Part shown: one piece after another, positions 11,490 to 23,300 of the stretch
Layout: every line of letters starts with the position of its first letter
How positions within the stretch are numbered: position 1 is the stretch's first letter
Source of the DNA: Myxocyprinus asiaticus
Lineage: Eukaryota > Chordata > Actinopteri > Cypriniformes > Catostomidae
Direction: 5' to 3'
Assembly (NCBI RefSeq): GCF_019703515.2
Contig: NC_059373.1
Coordinates: 14,118,281-14,182,280, forward strand
DNA length: 64,000 bases
Made by a program: the position numbers and the translations under genes
Notes under the pieces: generated by a model
The model's database searches: none
Told to the model about the DNA's origin: nothing
Seen by the model: the letters and a program-made list of their open reading frames with translations, nothing else

Positions 11490-11528
11490 ATATCATGACA
11501 TATCATATCATATATCATATCATATCAT
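11490..11528. repeat. ATATC/ATCAT-type short tandem repeat
   Basis: Imperfect repeats of CATAT/ATCAT in the putative 3' UTR of the CRYBG gene. Confidence 0.8.
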
Positions 11529-11983
11529 CTTTATGATAACGAGACAGCAGTGCGGGCACAAATACAAATGCAGTATATTCAACAAATAGATGTCAGTGAG
11601 GTGTAAGTAAACAAACAGGAAAAGAAATCTCTCATGTATTTTCTGCTACCTTTTCCTGTCAATATACTAGGTAACCAAGAGCACTATCATTACTTTGTAG
11701 AGTGAAACTATGGGTTGTAAATCTCAGTTTTAAAAATGGCCTGTGCATTATCTTTATCTCTTACATTCAAATCATGTGCAAATAACACACCCCAAATGTG
11801 AGTTCCCACCTTTTCACAATCGAAAACAAATTTTCATATTTATAGGTAGTATTTGACAACAGTGTAATACACATAAATAGCCCCTACAGATAAGGAAAAC
11901 GAATATGTTGAGTTCCTCTGTTCAAGTGAGATCAAGTGTTTATGGAATGGGTGAAGTCAACTGAAGGAGTAAATGGGGCAGTA

Positions 11984-12072
11984 TTAGACAAACTCCAACT
12001 CCCACTGCTGGCTCCCCTGCTCCTCATTCTCCTCTCGTATCACTAAATGTTGTCTGTCGTATGACTTACCCC
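11984..12072 (-). CDS. CRYBG last coding exon u, stop codon at 11984-11986
   Basis: It follows tttgcag and completes [17 protein letters not shown]. It ends QQWELEFV then TAA, the third trefoil lobe. The 3' UTR continues leftwards to about 11.2 kb. Confidence 0.92.
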
Positions 12073-14657
12073 CTGCAAAAATAGGAGTTAGATTGGTCTA
12101 GTAAATTTAATTCTTAAAAACGTAATAAATGTTTATATTTTTGGGTTGTTGACAAATAACATAGACATGACCTTTTTTTTGACATTGTGATTTTAGGTTA
12201 GTGTATAAGAGTTTAATTTTAATTTTATTAATTATATATAAAATGTAGGAATATTGACAATAATTGGAATATAAACAATAAGGTGCATAATTTGTTTACT
12301 ATTTATTTATATGTATTAAAATAGGTGTCTATGTTCTAAAGCTTGTTCTCTGTGCACAAAGCTCTGAACTGCATTTCTTACCTTTGATATCAAGCACCAT
12401 TCCTGGGAAACTGACACTGGAGATCGTGCCGCTGACCTGAGCACTCCACATCTGTACTGGCACACGCGTTTCAGTCCACAGCACCACCTTTGCACCTGAC
12501 TCAACATTACCCATCACCTGTAGACTCATGGACCGAGCCAGCTGAAAGAGAGGGAGGACAGGAGGACAGTGTAAATGAGAAGTCATTACATAACATACAA
12601 AAAGTGGGAAAAACCCCCAAAACAAAACAATGAAAAGGAATTAAATCTTATAACCAAAGACGCCTCAGAATTATAAATGTGTTTCATAAAGACAACATCA
12701 CTTGTTTGCTCCATTTAATACAACATCATAACATAATGTATCACAACAATACAGAGATTGAAAATATATAGACAAATGATGCAAGCATAAAAAATATAAG
12801 GTATATACTGTATAATAAAGTTACTGAATTGCAATTTTTTAACATCCATTTTGCATGCAAAGAAGTTATTAAGAATTGTTATGAACAGCTATACATGCCA
12901 TGTTGTGGATGTGTAATACATATATGATGTACCTTGTTCTTGATGAGCCCATCCTGGTAAAGCCAAACGTCGCTCATTCCATCCACCTTCTCTGATACAA
13001 CCACACGGCCCGTCTTCATGTCCTCAACCCCACCCTGCACTGACATGTAGTGTCCAGTGTCCTTATTTCTGATACGGAACAGTCTTTGTTTCTATTGGGA
13101 CACACACATAGAAAAAATGTATGTGAACACACAAAGTGTTTTTTTTTTTTACAAAAGCAAATACAAAAATGAATCCATGATTTATCCTGTGAAATAACAT
13201 AGTCTTTGGAAGTTTGAAAGTGATACTAACTTGTCTGACTGGATAAAGAGAGCCAATATTGGATAGTGAGCTGAATTTGTGCCAGTTTGTGATTTCCATA
13301 GGCTCCAAAAGGAACTGGCGCCCCCTGTAGTTACTATGTTCACATAACACCCAGCTGCAAGACAGAGAGTTTGACATGGTTATGACATGTACTGTAATAT
13401 TACATAACTTCAAACACTAGTATTACATCAAACAAAACTTATTGTAAAATAGACATGAAACAACAACAACTATATTATGTTTTATTTTATAAAATGAAGA
13501 AGTATTTAAAAAGCAATGCACACTCACCAACCACTGTTGACCCTGACAGAGAGGTACTGTGTATTAAAGCCTTCTTCCTGCATGTTGGTAACCTGCATAT
13601 CAACAGTGACCTCCCGACCTTCAAAGCACTCCAGTCCAAAGAGAGAAATTGATGGTACTGAGAAGGTCTAAAAGAAAGAACAAACATACAAAAAGGAATA
13701 AATGAGATGCACTTACATAACTCTCTCAAAGGAACAACGACCTGGTTGAACTTCTCGCTCAAAGAAACATAACTTTCAGTCATTCAGGAATGTGATCTCA
13801 GAAGCTCTCCTGAAGTTCCTGGATCGCTCTGAATGCAAACCCGGATGAGTACTAATCATTTGTCCACCAACACTAGAGAAACAGATATGGTAAGAAGAAA
13901 CAATCACCATTGGAACTGCTTTGACAGAGCGAATATAGCAGTCAGGTGGGCAGCCCATGCTGGTCAGGTTGGGATAATCCCCTTGTGATAAAACATACTG
14001 GTGTGCTGTGAACCGTTCTCCTTCATACAACACCCAACTGAAATGCATAGAATTACACAAATTCAATGTGCCACAGTCAGATATACATATAGTTGCTCTG
14101 CATTATTGTTGTATGCACCCATGCCATAGAAGAAATGCCTCAAATGGCCCACTAACCTTCCTCCTACCACCCTGCAGGATTTGACTAGAAGATTTTCAGG
14201 CAAACAGCCCTGATTCTGATGGCACACCCTACATGTGCCCTGGAAATTCGGCTTTGAATAGAGCAGCACCTACAGCAACAGAGGGACAAAGCAAAAGTGA
14301 GCACAAATGTATCGCTAAGTGTCCTGCATTTATGATGATATGCTAATTCTTCATGGTTAAATGCAGAAAAACATGATCATCTCACCTCATTTCTGAAGAT
14401 GGGCACTTCACTAGGTGCCTGAAATAAACAAGGCAAGGCAAGTTTATTTATACAGCACATTTCATACACAGTGGTAATTCAAAGTGCTCTGCATATACAT
14501 AATACAGAGAAGCAAATAAAGATACATAAAAGTCAATTTTTAAAATAGCTTTTAAAATATATTTTTAAATAATTTAATTTAATTTTAAATGTAATTAAAT
14601 TAAATTATATTTAAATTACAATTTAAATAAATACACTTAAAATAAACAATACATTTT

Positions 14658-14725
<68 letters not shown>

Positions 14726-17348
14726 AATACATTTAACTTAATTTATTTTACTTATTTTAATAAATTTGACTTACCTGAATATATATATAAAAACCTGACT
14801 TTAAACCTGACATTTATGTAAATAACATGACCAACCCCATTAATAAAAAATCAAGATCTCAACAAATCAAGCCATTATCAGGACAGAATGTTTAATACAG
14901 ATTCAATATTTGCACTTAATGCACAAAAATGTAGCTCAAATTCACTAATTTTCAGGGAACAGTACTAGAACATCCTGTTTGGCTTAAACTGATGAACAGT
15001 GAATAAAATCTTTAAAAATAGTAAAAAATAAAAATAAAAATTCTCAAGATAACTTACAGGTAGAATGGGCTGTAGGGAGCCGATGCGGTTGTCTCCAGAA
15101 CCCCAGTCTCCACAGTTGCTGTAGAAGCCTTTCTCCAAGACGTATTGGTTACCTGAGAAATCCACATGAGAGTAGGCAACCCATCTGGGGACAAGACAAA
15201 CAAGTCAATTCACTTATCAAAACATGGCATTTGTAAAGCTGGCGCCACACTAGCAGATTTTTCCAGTGATTTTCAGGTGTGGGCTTCATTAACATAATCA
15301 CCGGCCAGGCAGAGGGAGACAATGCTCGCATTAGTCGAAACTGCCTGCAGAGTTAATGGCTTCAAAAAAAACAACATCCGGCTTGCTTGAAAAACAAATC
15401 GCTCTGTTGCCGAGGTGGGTTCTTGTGATACTCATCAAGTGACCTATGGGCTTCTTTTTTACTGAATAACTGACAAGATGTCAAGCTGATTTGCATCGCA
15501 CTCAGCTGCAACTCATCATAAAAACTGATTGAAATCCAAAGTGATTCTGTCACCAAGCATTTTTCCTGGACATAAATGGACATACACGTTCTACAGCAAG
15601 CTTTGAGGGGATAAATACAAAATCACCCACTTTCACAAGGTAAAGTTACTCCATGAAATGCTTCTTAAGGGCATTTTCCCACCTGGTTTGTTTGGGGAAT
15701 TAGTTTCGGTACCCCTGTTTTGGACTAAACTGCCAGCGTGAAAGCCCCAAACGAACATGGCAATCACGCTAGAATCTGCACCAAAACAATCGGTCCAAGA
15801 CCACCTGGATGGAGAAGAAATCTGTTCATTATCAAAATGCAGATGTAGCCTTTTGGTGACTATATTAGATATTAGATATCTTTGCAATTGACTCTTTCTT
15901 TTGGATAGTGGCAGAACAGACACAGTTAGGACGGCATCAGCAACTTTTTGACAGATCAAAACATGGCTTCACACTTTCTGTGTGTATGTGTGTGTGCAAG
16001 TGTGTGTTGGAGAAAGAGAGAAAGCTCCGTGACTGTAAGAACAGGTACTTTTCAATGCAGAAATAATGCAAAAGTAACTAATGATGGATAAAAATAACAA
16101 CAATGGAAATTTTACAGTTTTGGTCAGTTTTAAAATAAAACATTGTGAAAGCAAACCGAACCATGTAGAAAATGCAACATTGTAACTATTTTTGCCCGTT
16201 TCAAGAACAAATCAAGCAAGCAACAGGTCTGAAAACACCTAAATTACTCTTTTACATTTGTTTATGCTCACGCGGTACTCCTGTCACTATTTTGACAAGC
16301 TCCACGTGACAAGTTTCGTTGAGATGGTATGTTTGTCACCCCTCCACCATTTTGTATCGCCAACTGTGTCATACCTCTAAGCCCTGACTGAAGAGAGAGA
16401 GATCTCAGCAAAAAAGACTGCATGTATGACACCCTCAGCCAAAATCGAGTTGTTTGGAGTCTGCTAGTGTGGCGCAGGCTTAATGATTTGATCTCAATTT
16501 AATGGATGTAGCTTTAGATAGTAAAGGGATGGTTCATCCAAAAATTGTAATTCTTTGATCAGGCAAAATTTTCAGTAAATATTGACTTCAATTCAAACAG
16601 TCCCTTTCCAAAAGCTATTGTATGGATTCAGAAGACTTGGACTATCACGCACAAGTCGAAAGGATTTCTTTGATAGTGATATTTACAAATAACCATCAGT
16701 CAGGACATCCTGTTAAACTCCTCCTCCTGAAATATTGCTACAGCATAAATGAGTTGGCAAGAGTTCAAACATACGCTCCACTCAGCACATGGATGGAGCG
16801 GGTGTTGATACCGAAACCGAACAGCTCCACATCTGCGACCGCCTCCGTCACCTCAAATGTGGGCTCCTCCTCCCCCTCTTGCTCCTCTTCAGGCATACCA
16901 AATAAAACCAGCATGGGCTCAGACAGGTCCTACACAAAAGAGATTACGAAGTCCCAAATGAGTCCCACTAAAATGCGATCTGGGGCAGTTAATTAATGAT
17001 GAAACTTATTAGCTGATTTATATATATAAAAAATTGTATCTATCCTGTACAGCTGAATAGTGATTATGGAACTGTGTGAAAGTATCTTACGGCTTGGATA
17101 ATTCGGACCGAGCGCAGCTCTGAGTTAACCCCTCCCCACACCCGCCAGTCATGGTACTCTCCCTCTTCCAAAAGATACTGGTGACCGCAGAAACCTTCTT
17201 TCTCATAACCCACCCAGCTATAAGACAGAGAGAGTAAACATATCAGAACAAAAGAAAGAGGATACATTAGACACTGCAGAGCAAACCATGTGTAGCAAAT
17301 ACAGTATGTTAGTTTTGTTGTTCTCTGTTTGACTTTCTCTCTCTTGCT

Positions 17349-17391
<43 letters not shown>

Positions 17392-20300
17392 TTCCATTTG
17401 TGGTCTCTGTTTATTGTGCATGTCTTGAGCTTGTAAAGAGTAACATTAACTAAGATACAACATCATATACTTTTTCCACTTCTTGAAATGTCTATGTTAC
17501 TGTTTCACACGATTCACACGTAATGATTCCCATGCATGCATTCATAACCAAACTGAGTGCGATGTTGAATTTCTGATCTGAAGTGATGATTTCACAGTAG
17601 AGCCTGTCTATCCATCTCTTAACCACATATCCACATCACTAAGGTAGCCTTATTGCCCAAGCCTTTATTCAAAAAAGTTTAAATGCACCATAAATTCTAA
17701 ATAATTGTGCTCATGTGATACGAAGAAACTTAAACATGCTTGTTCTTTTCCTGCTTTTCTCTTCTGGAAATATAGCTATACAGGCTCGCTCTTGCCATTT
17801 ATTCTGCTGCATTTAGCTAATTCTGCACATGTAATTTAACCAAATAATCATGCTACACATTATATTAAAATATCACAAATTCATCCCGAGCGTACCATAA
17901 AATTCCTGATAGACTTTCACTTGTCTTGGTGCTTTCACTTGTTTGTAGGCAATTTAATGTTTTAATGTTTGTATTTTTATTTAATATTCGCTGGAAAATG
18001 TGAGCTTGACATTTCACAATTGTGTGACACCTTGTGCCTCCAGAATAACGTGCTATACATGCAGAGATATAAACGAAAATTCTGTTTCAGCAGATATTAA
18101 TACCAGAAATATGAGGAGAATCCAGTTAACAACACATTCAACAGTTAATGTAGCCTACATATTCAGCTTCATCTGGTAAGAAAAAAAGAACAAAGTAATA
18201 ATTTAATGAAATAATAAGGTAGCACTTTACAATAAGGTTCCATTCATTAACATTTGTTAATGCATTAGGGATTATGAACTAACAATAAACAAAATATTTA
18301 TTACAACATTTATTAATGTTAGTTAATAAAAATACAATTGTTCATTGTTAGTTCATGTTAGTTCATATTGCATTAACTAATGTTATCATATACAGCTTTT
18401 GATTTAAAGGTGCATTCAGTAACTTAGGGCTAATTTAAAAAGTTTTACACATTAACAAATGAATTGTGTTTTTGTGAAGAGTGATCTGAATGGTGTACAC
18501 TCACATGAGATGAAAACTGTACTCATAATAGTTTTCTATAAAAAGTGTTTTTATTATACATGGTGCGGGTTACCCCTTCAATGTGTTTCACCATGTTGAA
18601 ATGGCATGACCCACTGTGTTTCACTAAACGTTGAAGAAGAAAATCGTCGCGCTCATTGGGTGCCACCTATAGATATGCTTGGCTATGCTTAGCACAGTGT
18701 TGCTTTGTGACGTGAAGAGAACACAATGGAACATACTTACTATCGTGCTTTAGAAGCGGAGACAACAGTATATTCAGTAGCTGTACTGCCGAAGAAACAA
18801 GAAAAGGTCTGAAGCAAGAAGACAGGAAGAGCGGCAAAGACAAAAAACTAGAGTAAACATTGGTACGGCATACACAAGGTGGAAAGATCGGATGATGAAG
18901 AAAAACGTCCTGGTTACTTTCGTAACCTCCGTTCCCTGATGGAGGGAACGAGACGTTGTGTCGATGTAGTGACACTAGGGGTCACTCTTGGGAGCCCCAA
19001 ACACCTCTGCTTTTTTAAAAAACGCCAATGGAAATTTGCGAGTGGAATTTGCATGCCACTCCCCCAGACATACGGGTATAAAAGGAGCTGGTATGCAACC
19101 ATTCATTCAGGTTTTGTGCTGAGGAGCCGAGACAAGGTCCCGGCCATTTCAGTGGGTAGTTCAGCGTTGTGGCAAGTGGGACACAATGTCTCGTTCCCTC
19201 CATCAGGGAACGGAGGTTACGAAAGTAACCAGGACGTTCCCTATCTGTCACTCACTCGACGTTGTGTCGATGTAGTGAAACTAGGGGTCCCTATACAAAA
19301 TGCCACAACTAGCTGAACTGTGTTACGTGGACTGGCGGTGTGAGACGGGCAGACTGCTGTGTGCCAAACCAGGGGCTCAAAGGGAGCATCCTGTAGACCC
19401 CGAAGGACTACAGAGAGGTCCCACGAGGGCATGAGGTGCGGTCTGGAGGGATTCAACCTCCTAGCGCCTCTCAAGAACCAGATGACCAAGTCGTGCTTCC
19501 CCAAATACTTACCATCCACTGCCTCGTGATGTGCCAAAATGGCGGCTACATACACCTTCAAGGTGGAGGGGGACAGCCGCCCCTCCAGCCTCTCCTGCAG
19601 GAAGGAAAGCACCGATCTGACTGTGCATCTCTGAGGGTCTTCGCGTCGGGAAGAACACCACATAGCGAACAGACGCCACTTCAAGGCATACAGGTGCCTT
19701 GTAGAGGGAGCCCTAGCCTGAGTGATCGTGTCTACCACCGCGGGTGGTAGGCCACTTAGGTCTTCCACGTCCCGTCCAAGGGCCAGACGTGGAGATTCCA
19801 GAGGTCTGGTCGCGGGTGCCAGATGGTGCCCCATCCCTGAGAAAGAAGGTCCTTCCTCAGGGGAATTCGCCGGGGGGCTGTCGCAAGGAACGTGAGGTCC
19901 GAGAACCACGTCTGGGTGGGCCAGTAGGGTGCTACTAGGACGATCTGCTCCTCATCCTCCATAACCTTGCACAGGGTCTGTGCAAGTAGGCTCACTGGGG
20001 GAAACGTGTATTTGCATAGTCCAGGGGGCCAGCTGTGTGCCAGCACGTCTATTCCGAGGGGTGCCGAGGTCAGGGCATACCAAAGTGGGCAGTGGGAGGA
20101 TTCCCGGGAAGCAAACAGGTCTACCTGTGCTCGACCGAATCGACTCCAAATCAGCTGGACTACCTGGGGGTGGAGTCTCCACTCCCCCCTGAGCGTAACC
20201 TGTCATGACAGTGTGTTCTCTGTGGTGTTGAGGTCGCCTGGGATGTGAGTGGCTCGTAGTGACTTGAGGTGCTGGTGACTCCAGAGGAGGAGACATGCAA

Positions 20301-23300
20301 CGGGCACATAGACCGCCTTGGCGGTTGATGTACGATACCATTGCTGTGTTGTCTGTTCGGACAAACATGTGCTTGCCCTGGATCAACGGCCGGAACCTCC
20401 GCAGGGCGAGCAGTACTGCCAACAACTCAAGGCAGTTGATATGCCAACGCAGCCACAGGCCAGTACAGGATCTGGCAGCTGTGTGGCCATTGCATACGGC
20501 GCCCCAGCCCGTCTTGGTATCCACGACGTGTCTGGAGACCTGCTCTAGGGGAACCCCTGCCCGTAGAAATGTAAGGTCGGTCCAAGGGCTGAAGAGGCTG
20601 CGACAGATCGGCGTGATGACCACGCGTTGTGTCCCACAGTGCCATGCCCATCTCGGGACTCGAGTCTGAAGCCAGTGCTGAAGTGGTCTCATATACATCA
20701 ACCCGAGTGGTGTGGCAACCGCTGAGGATGCCATATGCCTCAGGAGCCTCTGAAAAAGTTTCAGTGGAATCACCGTCTTCTGTCTGAACAGCTTCAGACA
20801 GTTCAGCATCGACTGTGCATGCTCGTTCGTGAGGTGCGCCGTCATCGAGTCTGAGTCCAACTCCAAGCCGAGAAAAGAGATGCTCTGAACCAGGGAGATC
20901 TTGCTGTTTTCCCAGTTGACCCGAAGCCCTAGACGGCTGAGTGAGTTAGGATCAGCCAGTCGTCGAGGTAGTTGAGTATGAGGATGCCCACTTCCCTTAG
21001 TGGGGCAAGAGCTGCCTCTGCGAACTTTGTGAAGATGTGAGGGGACATAGACAGGCCGAAGGGGAGGACCTTGTACTGGTACGCCCGGCCCTCGCAAAAA
21101 AAAAAAACGCAGGAAGGGTCTGTGTCAAAGTAAAACTGAGATGTGGAAGTACGCGTCCTTCAGGTCTACTGCCGTGAACCAATCTTGATGCCGGACACTC
21201 ACTAAAATGTGTTTTTGCATCAGCATCTTTAACAGGAGTCTGTGCAAGGCCCGGTTCAGTACTCGCAGGTCCAAGATTGGCCGCAACCCACCGCCTTTCT
21301 TTGGTACAATGAAGTAGGGGCTGTAAAACCCTTTCTTCATCTCGGCTCGAGGGACAGGCTCTATCGCACCCTTCCGTAGAAGGGTAGCGATCTCCGCACG
21401 CAAGGTAGCGGCGTTCTCACCCTTCACCGAGGTGAAGTGGACGGCACTGAATCTGGGAGGGCGCCTGGCGAACTGAATCGCGTAGCCGAGTCGGACAGTC
21501 CGGGTAAGCCATCACGACGGGTTGGAAAGCGCGAGCCATGCGTCCAAACTCCGAGCGAGGGGGACCAAGGGGATAATCATGTTGGACATACCGGCGGGTG
21601 GGGCCTCGCGGCGGGGCGGAGCCTGAGGCGCCACGCTGAGGGGGCTCGAGCCCCGTAGCATTGCTGAGTCCAGGGACATCGAAGCACCTACCTGGCTCCT
21701 TATACCCACCATAATATTGGCCGGGGAGGGGGGGAGGAGGAATTTCGTCCCCGCAGTCCATCGTAACCAACCCAGTGTGGGCATGTTTGTGCCACAGCTG
21801 GGCGCGCAGGGGCAGGGGGGGTCCACCGCTGGAGCGCCGAACCTGCCAAAATGGGACGGTGGTCATGACGACGGCCGTGCACACCTGACATGTGACCCAG
21901 AGAACAAGGAAACCACTCTTTTGATGAAGCTTTGGGTACCGCAGCCTCTTGGGCATGCGGCGAAAAATGAAACAAAAATTCTCCTCCTGGCCCTCCACCG
22001 GGGGATGGAGTGGTCTGTCTACCAGCTCCGTGGAAGCAGGTCTCCTCGCCCCTGGGTCGCCCGTCTCAGGGGCGCTTCGAAGCCTTCATAGAGTTCTTGG
22101 CGGCTGGCCATGAGACGGGTGGCATCTGCTTCCTGTGGTGGGCTCCACACCGGGGCCAGGCCGCGGGGGCGGGCCGTGGTGGAGCCGGTGCTGTTGCTGC
22201 AGGAGGACACCCTTGGAGATGAGCATACAGGGTGCGGGGTCTTGAGCCGTGCCAGGGCAGGATGTGTTGAATGGCCTCCATCTGCTGCTTCACCACCGAG
22301 AACTGCTGGGCAAGTCCTTGACGGTGTCGCCGAACAGGCCAACCTGGAAGACAGGGGCGTCAAGGAACCGTGCCTTGTCAGCCTCTCTCATGTCAACCAG
22401 GTTGAGCCAAAGGTGGCGTTCCTGGACCACCAGGGTGGACATCGCCTGCCAGAGAGACCACGCCATGACCTTTGTTGCTCGGAGTGCGAGGTCGGTCGCT
22501 GAGCACAGTTCCTGCATCAATCCCGGGTCAGAACTACCCACGTGCAGCTCTTTTAGCGCCTTGGCTTGGTGAACCTGCAGGAGAGCCATGGTGTGCAGGG
22601 CGGAGGCGGCTTGTCCAGCGGCACTGTAGGCCTTAGCCGTCAGAGATGACATAAACCTACAGGCCCTGGACGGGAGCTTCGGGTGCCCGTGCCAGGTGGT
22701 GTCACTTTAGGGTAGTGAGAGCAGGGCAGCTGAAAGATCGGGACTGGGTGGTAAAAGGTGCCCCCCACGATCTTGTCAGTTCCTCATGCACTTCCGGGAA
22801 GAAAGGAATCGGGGCGGGGCCCAGGAACCAGTCATCGAGCAGCGAGGGTTCAGGGGAGAGTGGAGGGTTCCACTCAAGCCTGATGCTCACGGCTGCCCGG
22901 GAAAGCATGTCCGTCATCTCCGCGTCGGCCTGAGACTGGGCGACCACGCCCGAAGGGGGAAGCCCAGCCGAAGTCTCCACATCAGAATGGACGAGCCCGC
23001 TCTCTGATGCTGCGCTCGATAACTCATCGTCTTCCCGGGCCCCGAAAAAGAGGTCAAACTCGCCCTGAGACAAGCCGGCTTTTCATCCGAGAGCCGGGGC
23101 AAGCGAGCATGCTGAGGAATGGGAGGTCCGTGGGGGGTTACCCGGCGGAGGTGGTCCCATTGGAGTCCCCAAAATCGCCCCCAGTGCTAACCGACACGGC
23201 CTCATACCCATAGGTAGAAGGACCAAGGCGGAGAGCCGCTGGGGTGGCTTGCTTTCTTATGAAGGCAAGCCGCGACCGCAACGTTGCCATGGTCATGTTC

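Noticed and set aside
13776..13907. Extension of CRYBG exon p towards 13776
   Set aside because: The exon ends at a GT donor (after AVPM) and joins exon q in phase; the extension has no crystallin motif.
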